From positions 1 through 15,633 of the forward strand of contig DATKMP010000160.1 in assembly GCA_035541775.1 (NCBI GenBank): a DNA stretch of 15,633 bases, written 5' to 3'. The DNA comes from DATKMP01 sp035541775. Its GTDB lineage: Bacteria > Bacteroidota > Ignavibacteria > UBA10030. This document shows positions 1 through 8,402 of the stretch, piece by piece. The notes below the pieces were generated by a model that was not told where the DNA came from, ran no database searches, and saw only the letters and a program-made list of their open reading frames with translations. Numbering within the stretch: the stretch's first letter is position 1; the number at the start of each line of letters is the position of its first letter. A program made the translations under genes and the position numbers.

Positions 1-661
1 GATTCATATTTTCAAAACGCGCCAGGCGTTGCACTTGCTCTTGAACCGTAAAGCGAAGATTATCGACCTTAAAATATTTTTCTAAATATCCCCTGGGCAT
101 GCTGCGAACCGAATATTCACGATAGATGCCTTGCCGCGCCGTTTCCACGACGGAACTGTTGATATCCGTTCCGATAATTTCTATTTCCAGCCCCGGGTAT
201 TTGGGTTTTAATTTTTCAAGATAAATCATTCCCAGCGTGTGCGCCTCTTCGCCGGAAGAGCTGGCAGCGCTCCAGATGCGCAGTTTGGTTCTTCCATTGC
301 TCGAAGCTTTTCGTTTTATAATTTCCGGGATCAACGTTTGTTCGAACGCTTCGAATTGCGGCTCGTTGCGGAAAAAAAATGTTTCGTTGATCGTTACGGC
401 ATCGTAGAAATAACGCATTTCCTCGTTTCGTCCGATATTAAAACGGAGAAAATCGAAATACTTTTCGAAGTCCGAAATTCCCAGCACCTGTAATCGCTTG
501 CCTAACCTTCCTTCCAGGAGATATTTTTTATTGTCTTGAAAATAAATACCGGTTTTTTGATAAATAAATTCCCGCAACAATTTGAAAATACTTTCCGACA
601 TTTTGGGACCCGCAGTGGCAACAATCGGCGCCGGTATAATGATTTGTGGTAATGGCTGCAT
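1..661 (-). CDS. cheR: CheR-type chemoreceptor glutamate methyltransferase (C-terminus beyond the window)
   Basis: CheR transfers methyl groups from S-adenosylmethionine to glutamates of chemoreceptors during adaptation in the cytoplasm. I translated the edge-truncated frame by hand: 220 residues are visible. Residues 21-75 are the helical N-terminal CheR domain (FIYQKTGIYF at 32-41). Residues 90-98 read TINETFFFR, the usual T-N-x-T-x-FFR segment. The SAM-binding motif is WSAASSSGEE at 130-139, and IGTDIN at 163-168 is the acidic loop that follows. The family usually has about 270-290 residues, so roughly a quarter is missing off the left edge. The start at 661 has a GGGGGA ribosome site 6 nt upstream and lies 2 nt after the stop of the HEAT gene. 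A shorter start at Met21 (position 601) matches usual CheR N-termini but has no good ribosome site. The extra 20 residues are hydrophobic and Pro/Ala-rich. Confidence 0.95.
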   Translation of the reverse strand, partial: MQPLPQIIIPAPIVATAGPKMSESIFKLLREFIYQKTGIYFQDNKKYLLEGRLGKRLQVLGISDFEKYFDFLRFNIGRNEEMRYFYDAVTINETFFFRNEPQFEAFEQTLIPEIIKRKASSNGRTKLRIWSAASSSGEEAHTLGMIYLEKLKPKYPGLEIEIIGTDINSSVVETARQGIYREYSVRSMPRGYLEKYFKVDNLRFTVQEQVQRLARFENMN

Positions 662-663
662 AG

Positions 664-2121
664 TTATTCCCCCATCGAAGAGCCAAGAGTCTGTTCGCCT
701 GCATATCCTTTTGCTTCAAGCACGGAATGCACTAATTGGCGAACCATTTCATCGTCATCGTTGATAAACCGGAACAAAAATTTATCGGCACGGCGCACGG
801 TCACGGATCCAAGAATTTCAATAACTTCCATCCGCAACCATGGATCCGGGTCCTCGGTAATACCGGTAAGAAATTCGATAGCATTGTCGCCATCTAATCG
901 GAACAACAATTCTACAATGAGTAAACGTTCTTCTTGATTCGCTTGAATCCAACGAGCGCACAAGAGTGAACTTAACGACGGAAGAACGGTGTCCTGTATC
1001 TCGAAAAATTCTTTCGGCAAATTGCCGTAATTGATTTTGAAAACTATATTTTTTAAAAGAAGTAAAACATATTTCGAAAGCTGAATTTGTCCGCTGCCGG
1101 CAAGATTCACACAAACATTGACAATATTTTTTCGATTGAGCGCAATCGGCATAATGACTTCATCGGCTTCTTCCGAAATGCCCATGGCCTTCACTAAAGC
1201 AATGGTGACGTCATCGCCATCCATGGTCGCAAGCGCCTTGGCAACACTCGCCCGAACAGAAGGGTTGTCATCCGTTGCAAGCGTATCGATCAAATCCTGT
1301 TGACAAAACGTCCAATCTTTGACACTTCCTTCATACCGTTCACTGATACTAATAACGCAATACAACGCCAGGCGATGCAATTTACCGTGGAAGGTATGGC
1401 AATGTTCTTGTAAAATGGTTAGCGATTTTTTTGTCCCCACCAAAGCCAGCGCTTCCACAATAGTGTAAAGAAGCAAGGGATCATTGAGAGGTTGAGAGAC
1501 CAAAGCGCAGAAATTTTTTAATAAAAAATCCGCCGCTTCTTCGCCGCCAATTTTTCCAAGTGCTTCTGCGACGGCGGGTTTCGCATCATCACGACGATGA
1601 TACGTTGCACAAAGCGCAGTAACGCACGAAGCAGTTCGAATATTGCCAAGAGCTTCGACGGTGGAAACCACGACGTTGTCGTCCGGATCTTCCAATAATT
1701 TTATTAAATGCGGAACAGGCACCTGGTTACCAATAACACCAAAGATGTCAACTGCAAATTTTCGCACATCACGATCTTCATCATAAAGACAGGGCAAGAG
1801 TGGCTGTAAAGAAATATCGCCCAATCGGATGAGGATATCAGATGCGCTGTTCCTTGTCACAATATTTGTTTCTGTAATATATTCCACCACCGACCGCGCC
1901 ACTTGTTCGGTACCAATCATGAGCAGCGACCGTGTGGCCGCATCACGCACACCTTTGTTATCGTCTTTCAATGCTGCAGCGAGTGCTGCAATAGCAGTGT
2001 AACTATTCCTTTGACTCACCAGTTCTTCAGCGGCACGGCGGCGAATTCCTGGGTCCTGACCCATCAGTAGCTGTTCAACTATCGTTGTTGCTGCCGCGTC
2101 ATGTCGTTCTTCTTTTTCCAT
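664..2121 (-). CDS. HEAT-repeat protein coupled to cheR
   Basis: This is a 485-residue soluble alpha-solenoid with no enzymatic motif that I can see. Helical HEAT-type repeats of about 30 residues recur, each with a D-x-x-V-R helix turn and an A-x-x-A-L-G-x-I-G ending. The clearest are at residues 24-70, 85-131, 116-160, 180-204, 285-313 and 398-470. Such repeats make protein-protein interaction surfaces, and the relatives are PBS-lyase-type HEAT proteins. I prefer ATG 2121 (MEKEER), with AAGAAGGA upstream at a rather long 12-nt spacing. An in-frame TTG at 2133 directly abuts that ribosome site, which makes it unlikely. The stop lies 2 nt before the cheR start, so the two are almost certainly co-translated. 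A scaffold or adaptor role in the chemosensory array, or a partner of CheR, is inference from position only. Confidence 0.85.
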   Translation of the reverse strand: MEKEERHDAAATTIVEQLLMGQDPGIRRRAAEELVSQRNSYTAIAALAAALKDDNKGVRDAATRSLLMIGTEQVARSVVEYITETNIVTRNSASDILIRLGDISLQPLLPCLYDEDRDVRKFAVDIFGVIGNQVPVPHLIKLLEDPDDNVVVSTVEALGNIRTASCVTALCATYHRRDDAKPAVAEALGKIGGEEAADFLLKNFCALVSQPLNDPLLLYTIVEALALVGTKKSLTILQEHCHTFHGKLHRLALYCVISISERYEGSVKDWTFCQQDLIDTLATDDNPSVRASVAKALATMDGDDVTIALVKAMGISEEADEVIMPIALNRKNIVNVCVNLAGSGQIQLSKYVLLLLKNIVFKINYGNLPKEFFEIQDTVLPSLSSLLCARWIQANQEERLLIVELLFRLDGDNAIEFLTGITEDPDPWLRMEVIEILGSVTVRRADKFLFRFINDDDEMVRQLVHSVLEAKGYAGEQTLGSSMGE

Positions 2122-2274
2122 CGTACACAACAATCCTTCTTTGATGAACTTATATTACCAAGGAATATGCCATGGTTTTTGATGAAATCGCCTGTTTTTT
2201 AAAATGACTGTTCACTCCCGACAGAATATATTGGCGACTATTCTTCACGTGCATGCGTTTAACAATCTTCTCTC
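2122..2274. other. 153-bp intergenic region upstream of the HEAT-cheR pair
   Basis: No gene is visible here. It holds the HEAT gene ribosome site (AAGAAGGA on the minus strand, about 2134-2141) and a sigma-54-like element at 2157-2172, listed separately. I see no convincing intrinsic terminator after the kinase stop at 2275, so read-through from the large kinase gene is possible. Confidence 0.5.
2157..2172 (-). promoter_or_regulatory. Candidate sigma-54-like promoter of HEAT-cheR (imperfect)
   Basis: The minus strand reads TGGCATATTCCTTGGT. Against the sigma-54 consensus TGGCACG-N4-TTGCW it matches TGGCA and TTG with the correct spacing (GG-N10). The conserved C at -12 is G, and two bases of the -24 element differ. 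The implied start near 2147 would give a leader of about 26 nt that includes the ribosome site. The mismatch at -12 keeps confidence low. Confidence 0.25.
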
Positions 2275-5200
2275 TTAATCATAAAGGATGGCATCAAGAA
2301 CCCAAAATAATTTTTCTGCAGTGTAGGGCTTTGTCAAAAATGCCTGCACATTCGGGAGATGGATTTCAGGAGTGTTTTCATTATTCATCAATCCGCTTGC
2401 AGCAATAATTTTTACGGAAGAATTTATCTTCATCAATTGACTGATGAGGGAAGCGCCATCCATATTCGGCATCATCATATCGGTAATGACCACTCCGATG
2501 GTATTGCGATGTTGTTCGAACTGTTGCAATGCTTCCTTTCCATCTTGAGCCGTAAGAACATGATAACCGGCATGTTCCAATAATTCCATCGTAATATCCC
2601 GAATCGATGCTTCGTCGTCCACAACAAGAATGGTTTCTCCATTTCCTTGATGCGGCATTGCCGGAGCAGGTACTGGTGGCTGTTGACCTTCGGATTGTGC
2701 AGCAGGTAAATAAATTTTAAAATGTGTGCCGCGTCCCACTTCACTGTACACACTAATAAATCCTTTGTGGCCTTTGACCAGGGCTAACACGGTGGAAAGT
2801 CCAAGCCCTGTTCCCTTGCCAATTTCTTTTGTGGTAAAGAATGGATCAAAAATTTTATCCAAATGCTCCGCTGGAATCCCCACGCCTGTATCGATAATAG
2901 AAACAACAACGTATGGTCCCGTTTTCGCATCGTAATGCATTGCCGCTTGGCGTTCATCGAGTGTGATGTTTTCTGCTTTCAAGGTCAACATTCCGCCCTG
3001 AAGCATAGCGTCGCGCGCATTGACGCATAAATTCATAAATACTTGGTGAAGTTGTGTTGCGTCGCCCAGCACCGGAGAGAGATCTTTGGGAATGCTTGCC
3101 TCGATTTTGACTGACCGCGGAAATGTTTCATTGGCGATCTCTTGTACTTCGCGTAATAAATGTTTCGGCTGCACGAGAACACGTTCGCCTTCTGCACCGC
3201 GCGCAAACGATAAAACTTGTTTTACAATATCGGCGCCGCGATTCGCTGTCGATTCTAATGTTGAAAGAATTTGTAATCCTTTTTGATCTTGTATTTTCAT
3301 TCGCAAAAGCTGGATCGCCATCATAATGGGCGAGAGCACATTATTCAAATCGTGCGCAATACCGCTGGCTAACGTACCGACAATTTCCAGCCGCTGTGAA
3401 CGCCGTACCTGCGCTTCCAACTTTTTTCGATCCGTCGTATCTTCTTTCACCGCAAGGAAATTGGTTATTTCATCTTGACTGTTTTTGATAGGCGAGATAT
3501 GAACCGATTCCCAGAACAGTTCTCCATTCTTACGGACATTTTGCAACTCTCCGCTCCATGCGCCGCCATGCATAATAATATCCCACATATGTGCGTATTC
3601 TTCTTGCGAAGTTTTTCCCGATTTGAGCATTCGCGGATTTTTTCCGATGACTTCTTTTTCTTGATATCCGGTGGATTGACAAAATTTAGAATTGACATAT
3701 TCAATCGCCCCTTGAACATCTGTTATGATGACGGAAACAGGACTTTGATCGACTGCCTGCGATAGTTTGCGTAACGTTGAATCGATCCGTTTTTGTTCTG
3801 CAATATCCCTGGCGATCCCAACTAACGCGATCGGTTTTCCGCTTTCTTCTTTAATCACAGATGCGGATAAATTTATTGGGATATGAACACCATCTTTGCG
3901 GACATTAAGAATTTCTCCCTGCCATCCGCCTTGAAGGGTTGCCGCTAAAATTTCGGATTCATCTTTTATCCAAAGCCGGCTGATGTTGGTATTGCGTACT
4001 TCCTCCAATACATATCCATACATCTGACAGAACGCCTGATTCACAAAAAGAATATTATTCTCTAAATCCGTAATGAAGACAGCGTCGTTAACACTTTTGA
4101 TGGTATGGGCAAAAATCTTTAATTGCTCTTCGATTTTTTTTCGTTCGGCAATCTCGTACCGCATTTCTTGGTTGGCTTGTTCCAGTTGTTTGGTACGCTG
4201 CAAAACGCGCGTTTCTAACTCCGAGTTAAGTTGTTTAATACGCTCTTCTACCTGCTTTTGCTCCGTCACATCGCGAATGATGCCGACAATAAACAATTGA
4301 CCTTGTTTGTCTTTATAAATCGTCTTTTTGGTAACAATAGTACGCACGTTGCCTTCGGCGTCGGAAATATGTTCCTCATTTTCATTTTCATTCCCGGTTT
4401 GCAATGCTTGCTCATCCTGAACCCAAAACACTTCTGCTTGCTCTTTGGGAAAAAAATCGAAGTCACTTTTTCCTAAAAATTCTTTCGCTTGATGTCCGAT
4501 AAGCCGGCAAAACTCATCGTTCACCATAATCCACTGATGATCCTTATTCTTGACAAAAACCGGATCGCCGAGCGAGTTTAAAATTTTATCGAGAAACTCT
4601 TCCGAGTTTCGCAACGCTTCATTGGCAAGCTTAAGATCGGTAATATCGCGCATAATGCCGTCCGTTCCGATAAACTCGTTACGGTCCGTCATACGTACTT
4701 GCATGCTCATTTCGATCCAGCGCATTTGTCCATTGGCGATGGTTAAAAGAAATTCAAGCCGCTCGCCGTTTTGTTCGGCTTTTTCATCGTCAAGCGGAAC
4801 GGCGCTGGTTTGAGGCTGCAAAATTGTTTGCAGCCATTGTTGCACACGGCGGTATTCGTGGGGGGAAATATAATCTAAAAGGTTTTTTCCCATACACTCC
4901 TGTATGGAAAAACCGGTTATCGCTGTCCATGTTTCATTCAGAAATATCCAGTGAAATTCTGCGTCTGTTTGAAACACGATATCGTTCATGTTTTCCACAA
5001 GCGAACGAAATTTATTTTCATTCTCGCGCAGGGCTTCTTCAATCCACACGCGTTCGCTAATTTCGATCTGCAGCGCACGGTTGGCTTTCGCCAACTCTGC
5101 TACTTGATCGTGAACTTTGCGGTTTAACTGCTCTTGATTTTTTTGCGAGCGCTGTTCTTGTGCAATGCGATCCGTCATATCGCGCGCAATCGCATGGAAG

Positions 5201-5937
5201 CCGCTTGGCTGTCCCTCTTCAACGGTCAACGTCGAAGTCACGCCGATCCATCGCGGTTCACCGCTTTTAGTAAGAATCGGGTATTCTGCATACTGATTGT
5301 GAATGTTGCTGCGATACTGTCGCAGGTATTTCCACTGCACAAGATGACGGTGTTCCGGAAGAATAAAACGGATAAAATTTCTTCCCAGTATTTCGTTTCG
5401 TTCATATCCGCTGAACCGCTCTGCCATCGGATTGATATCGATAATTTCTCCTTTGAGATCGATCGAATAAATTAAATCCGTTGTGGATAAAAAAAACTGA
5501 TGGTACCGTTGCTCTGCTTCCGATAAGGCATGTTCCACAACCCGTCGTTGTTCTATGACTGTCTGCAAATGTTCGCGCTCAACGGTTAGTTGACATTCTT
5601 TCTCCTTCAACGCTCCGAGCATATCTCGTAAATAACCGATCACCAGACCGACGGTAAGGCCAACCGCCTGCAAGGCAAAGGTTTCATTCTTCCACCATGC
5701 TATTGAACTGTTGTGAACATGATAATACTGCAACACGTTCACGAAAAAAATTATGACGCCGGTTATTCCGCCACCGCGCCATCCTAATAACCATGCCGCA
5801 AGAAGAATCGGCAAAAACGAAACGATCCCAGTAACATTACCGATACGACCAGTGATGAAGGGCATCGTTAGAAAATATCCAACGAGTATCACTCCTATCA
5901 TCGCCACCTTCAAACCCCAAAATCGTGAGTGTGTCAT
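2275..5937 (-). CDS. Membrane-anchored hybrid sensor histidine kinase with five PAS domains and a C-terminal receiver
   Basis: This 1220-residue kinase should sense through its membrane and PAS modules, autophosphorylate on His and pass the phosphoryl group to its own receiver. Four hydrophobic segments lie at about 11-28, 37-53, 57-72 and 87-105, like the four-helix membrane domains (DUF4118/MASE-like) of other kinases. PAS domains span about 143-258, 308-438, 445-562, 606-718 and 722-838, joined by coiled coils at about 107-140, 260-302 and 563-606. The DHp helix has H862 (GIAHDLNN). The ATPase has N969/N973, DTGVGI at 1016-1021 and GTGLGL at 1042-1047. The receiver has D1107/D1108, phospho-acceptor D1153, S1181 and K1203. 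No ribosome site precedes ATG 5937. An internal ATG at 5901 (Met13) follows AAGGTGG and could be the real start, but it would remove the basic N-terminus. The gene sits between cheW and the HEAT-cheR pair. The ligand is unknown. Confidence 0.93.
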   Translation of the reverse strand: MTHSRFWGLKVAMIGVILVGYFLTMPFITGRIGNVTGIVSFLPILLAAWLLGWRGGGITGVIIFFVNVLQYYHVHNSSIAWWKNETFALQAVGLTVGLVIGYLRDMLGALKEKECQLTVEREHLQTVIEQRRVVEHALSEAEQRYHQFFLSTTDLIYSIDLKGEIIDINPMAERFSGYERNEILGRNFIRFILPEHRHLVQWKYLRQYRSNIHNQYAEYPILTKSGEPRWIGVTSTLTVEEGQPSGFHAIARDMTDRIAQEQRSQKNQEQLNRKVHDQVAELAKANRALQIEISERVWIEEALRENENKFRSLVENMNDIVFQTDAEFHWIFLNETWTAITGFSIQECMGKNLLDYISPHEYRRVQQWLQTILQPQTSAVPLDDEKAEQNGERLEFLLTIANGQMRWIEMSMQVRMTDRNEFIGTDGIMRDITDLKLANEALRNSEEFLDKILNSLGDPVFVKNKDHQWIMVNDEFCRLIGHQAKEFLGKSDFDFFPKEQAEVFWVQDEQALQTGNENENEEHISDAEGNVRTIVTKKTIYKDKQGQLFIVGIIRDVTEQKQVEERIKQLNSELETRVLQRTKQLEQANQEMRYEIAERKKIEEQLKIFAHTIKSVNDAVFITDLENNILFVNQAFCQMYGYVLEEVRNTNISRLWIKDESEILAATLQGGWQGEILNVRKDGVHIPINLSASVIKEESGKPIALVGIARDIAEQKRIDSTLRKLSQAVDQSPVSVIITDVQGAIEYVNSKFCQSTGYQEKEVIGKNPRMLKSGKTSQEEYAHMWDIIMHGGAWSGELQNVRKNGELFWESVHISPIKNSQDEITNFLAVKEDTTDRKKLEAQVRRSQRLEIVGTLASGIAHDLNNVLSPIMMAIQLLRMKIQDQKGLQILSTLESTANRGADIVKQVLSFARGAEGERVLVQPKHLLREVQEIANETFPRSVKIEASIPKDLSPVLGDATQLHQVFMNLCVNARDAMLQGGMLTLKAENITLDERQAAMHYDAKTGPYVVVSIIDTGVGIPAEHLDKIFDPFFTTKEIGKGTGLGLSTVLALVKGHKGFISVYSEVGRGTHFKIYLPAAQSEGQQPPVPAPAMPHQGNGETILVVDDEASIRDITMELLEHAGYHVLTAQDGKEALQQFEQHRNTIGVVITDMMMPNMDGASLISQLMKINSSVKIIAASGLMNNENTPEIHLPNVQAFLTKPYTAEKLFWVLDAILYD

Positions 5938-6121
5938 AGTTTATTTTATGTTTGTTTTTAACTCCAGTTGCTAAAATATTTTTCGACAAATTAAAATGAT
6001 ACCGTCTCTGCTGCCATCTCGTTTCTCAGCTGCAAACAATCCCCTTTTTAACTGTACTCTTGGAATTCCCCCGGAACCATGATTTCCCTTTTCAGGACAC
6101 ACGCTCACGGTTTTTGGGAAA
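5938..6121. other. 184-bp intergenic region between the large kinase gene and cheW
   Basis: No gene is visible. It contains a wide 6-bp inverted repeat (6083-6088 with 6116-6121) just after the cheW stop, too open to call a terminator. It also contains a CCAGTTG heptamer at 5964-5970 identical to one arm of the dyad at 10304-10326. I cannot place a convincing promoter. Confidence 0.4.
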
Positions 6122-6592
6122 TTAGTTGTTCAACACTTTCTCTAAATCTAACAATGTTAAGAGGCGATCATCTAATTTTCCGACTGCCGTAATGTATTCG
6201 GTATTCATGACGCCTGAGGTTAATGACGGCGGCGGTTCGGTGACGCTTTTCGGGATGCGCAACACTTCACGAACGGCATCGACAACGAACCCTACGGTTT
6301 TCCCGCTGAGTTCGACAATGATAATGCGCGTGTTTTTATCTTTTTCTTTCGATGCCATTCCAAGCCGTTTTCGTAAATCGACAACCGGAATAATCTTGCC
6401 GCGTAAGTTCACTACACCTTCAACATACTCCGGTGCATTGGGAACATGCGTCACTTCAATCATCCGATTAATTTCTTGGACTTTTAAAATATCGACGCCG
6501 AATTCTTCGTCGCCAATTTTAAAACTTACTAACTGAAGTAATTCATCGGTTGCATTACCCGATTCATTATTTGTTGCTTTTAATTCTGCCAT
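6122..6592 (-). CDS. cheW: CheW chemotaxis coupling protein
   Basis: CheW is the cytoplasmic adaptor that links the CheA kinase to the tips of chemoreceptors. The 156-residue product is normal size for a single-domain CheW. Residues 17-155 form the SH3-like double-barrel domain, with FGVDILKVQEI at 31-41, the conserved VVNLRGKIIPVVDLR segment at 60-74, and FVVDAVREVLRI at 102-113, which is the usual receptor/CheA contact region. The first 16 residues are a polar tail. The start is supported by AGGAAGAAG just upstream. It lies 47 nt after the receptor gene stop and is probably co-transcribed with it. No CheA is in the window. Confidence 0.97.
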   Translation of the reverse strand: MAELKATNNESGNATDELLQLVSFKIGDEEFGVDILKVQEINRMIEVTHVPNAPEYVEGVVNLRGKIIPVVDLRKRLGMASKEKDKNTRIIIVELSGKTVGFVVDAVREVLRIPKSVTEPPPSLTSGVMNTEYITAVGKLDDRLLTLLDLEKVLNN

Positions 6593-6639
6593 AACTTCTT
6601 CCTAACATTTTAAATTACTTTTAATTTCCACATCTGCAC

Positions 6640-8370
6640 TTATGCTTCATGATGGATGAAAGCATTATTTGAACGCATTGTGATTTTTGATGTTTCACGC
6701 CTCACAGCCGACACATGTTGCCTCGTGGTCGTTCGTTCGGAATCTGACAGCCGAAACTTTTCGATTAATTGTTGGAGATTCTCTGTCAACCGATTCAAGT
6801 CTTCAGAAGCACGGGCAATTTGCTGCGTGCCGCTTGCTGTTTCTCCGGTAACCGTGCTGATCGCTTCGACATTTTTACTAATCTGTTCACTAGCGCTGGA
6901 TTGTTCTTCGCTTGCTGCCGCGATTTGGTTAACCATATCCGTCAACTCTTGAATCATGCCGACAATCTCCGTCAACGATGTTCCCGCGCGATCCGCAAGC
7001 TGAATTCCGCTTTCAACTTCTTTTGTACCTTCCTGCATCGACGAAACCGCGCCCGCTGTATCCGCTTGGATCGCTTTAATCATTCCAGCAATTTCTTTGG
7101 TCGCCTTGGTCGTGCGTTCGGCGAGTTTGCGCACTTCATCGGCGACCACGGCAAATCCGCGCCCTTGTTCGCCAGCGCGCGCCGCTTCAATCGCTGCATT
7201 CAATGCCAGCAAATTTGTTTGGTCGGCAATGTCATCAATCACGCCGATAATTTCGCCAATCTGATCGCTGGATTTTCCGAGAGCTCGTACGGTATCTGCG
7301 GATTTATTCACGACCGTCGAAATACGTTTCATACCGACAACGGTTTCTTCCACCACTTTGCCGCCTTGTTCTGCTGCTTCTTTTGCGCGTTTCGCGGTGC
7401 TTGCAGTGTTGCTGGCATTCTTGGAATTTTCAATAATCGTTTTTGTCATTTCTTCGACGGCGCTGGCCACTTCGCCTGCTTGCGAAGTTTGTTCTTGTGA
7501 TCCCGCTGCCATTTGTTCTGTGCTCGAACTTATTTCCGAACTGGCGCTTGCTACTGCCGACGATGCTTCCATGACTTTCATCATCGTGTCACGCAATCCC
7601 GAAACCATTTTCCGAAATGCGTCTGCCAGCATTCCAATTTCATCTTTTGATGTGTAGTGAATGGACACGGTCAAATCCCCGGCAGCGATCGTTTCTGCTT
7701 GTGCTGCAAGATCTTTTACCGGGTTCGTAATGGCGCGAGCAAGAAAAATACCCAGCCCCAATGCGAGCAATGCACCCAAAATCGTTCCAACAAGAATCAT
7801 CGTATTGCCCGATGATGCCAATTGTTCATTGTTTTTTGCGTTTTGTTCGATGTTGGAAATTTTTCTATCAACAAGGGCATCAATGGCATTTGTTACCTCT
7901 GTCGTCGCTTGCTGCCCCTCATTACGCACGATGCCGATCAATTCATTCTCTTTGCCCGCAAGCCCGAATGCCACGGCCCGTTCGCGAATCACTTCATACG
8001 CATTCATTTTTTCTTTATAGTCTGCGAACATTTTTTTACCGACATCGGTGGAAAGCGTCTTTTCAAATTCCCCTTCCTCTGTTTTGATTACTTCCAGTCC
8101 TTTCTGAATTTTTTCGTTCTGCTGTTGCCTTCCCTCTTCCGATGACGTTGTGGCAAGACTTAGAATCGATAACCGATTTTCAAGAAACTTTGCCTTCAAC
8201 GTGCTGATGTGCTGCAGCCCTTTGGCATCAATGAACATTTTTCCGTCCGCAGTCACAACGCTGCCGAAGTTGCCGGCGGAAATAACGCCAAGAATTGCTG
8301 TAATCGTTGCAAGAATGATAAACCCGACAATCAGTTTTGTCGAAAGTTTAAGATTGTTAAACCATTTCAT
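6640..8370 (-). CDS. Methyl-accepting chemotaxis protein (transmembrane chemoreceptor)
   Basis: This 576-residue receptor has the classical inner-membrane layout. TM1 lies at about 13-33 and a periplasmic helical domain of about 155 residues (four-helix-bundle type) follows. TM2 lies at about 188-212, then HAMP at about 212-264 (with NPVKDL and DEIGML). The long cytoplasmic coiled coil carries the hairpin tip at about 375-420 (NLLALNAAIEAARAGEQGRG is diagnostic). It binds CheW/CheA at the tip and is methylated on glutamates by CheR. The last 35 residues (after FRLSDSE) are polar and basic and do not end in a recognisable CheR-docking pentapeptide. The start has CAGGAGA 6 nt upstream. The gene begins 32 nt after the porin stop and is followed 47 nt later by cheW, so the three look like one transcript. 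The periplasmic domain gives no clue to the ligand. Confidence 0.97.
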   Translation of the reverse strand: MKWFNNLKLSTKLIVGFIILATITAILGVISAGNFGSVVTADGKMFIDAKGLQHISTLKAKFLENRLSILSLATTSSEEGRQQQNEKIQKGLEVIKTEEGEFEKTLSTDVGKKMFADYKEKMNAYEVIRERAVAFGLAGKENELIGIVRNEGQQATTEVTNAIDALVDRKISNIEQNAKNNEQLASSGNTMILVGTILGALLALGLGIFLARAITNPVKDLAAQAETIAAGDLTVSIHYTSKDEIGMLADAFRKMVSGLRDTMMKVMEASSAVASASSEISSSTEQMAAGSQEQTSQAGEVASAVEEMTKTIIENSKNASNTASTAKRAKEAAEQGGKVVEETVVGMKRISTVVNKSADTVRALGKSSDQIGEIIGVIDDIADQTNLLALNAAIEAARAGEQGRGFAVVADEVRKLAERTTKATKEIAGMIKAIQADTAGAVSSMQEGTKEVESGIQLADRAGTSLTEIVGMIQELTDMVNQIAAASEEQSSASEQISKNVEAISTVTGETASGTQQIARASEDLNRLTENLQQLIEKFRLSDSERTTTRQHVSAVRRETSKITMRSNNAFIHHEA

Positions 8371-8402
8371 AGTACATCTCCTGAATCCTACCTATTGTTA
8401 AA

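Noticed and set aside
2275..3900. Possible LOV photoreceptor in the fifth PAS domain of the large kinase (GKNPRMLKSG at 765-774)
   Set aside because: The LOV motif needs a Cys (NCRFLQ type) to form the flavin adduct. Here Pro takes its place, so a light-sensing LOV cycle is not supported.
6001..6016. GG-N10-GG element upstream of the large kinase gene as a sigma-54 promoter
   Set aside because: Only TGGCA fits. The -12 half reads ACGGT, and the leader would be over 50 nt with no ribosome site, so it is not distinguishable from chance.
6083..6121. Inverted repeat TTTCCC/GGGAAA after cheW as a terminator
   Set aside because: The loop is 27 nt, the stem only 6 bp, and no T run follows on the transcribed strand.
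6126..6536. 136-residue plus-strand open frame opposite cheW
   Set aside because: It is a shadow of the strongly supported cheW gene.
6769..7500. 243-residue open frame on the plus strand
   Set aside because: It lies wholly antisense to the receptor's signalling domain, is rich in Cys, Phe, Arg and Asn as expected from the reverse of a coiled-coil gene, and has no ribosome site or recognisable domain.
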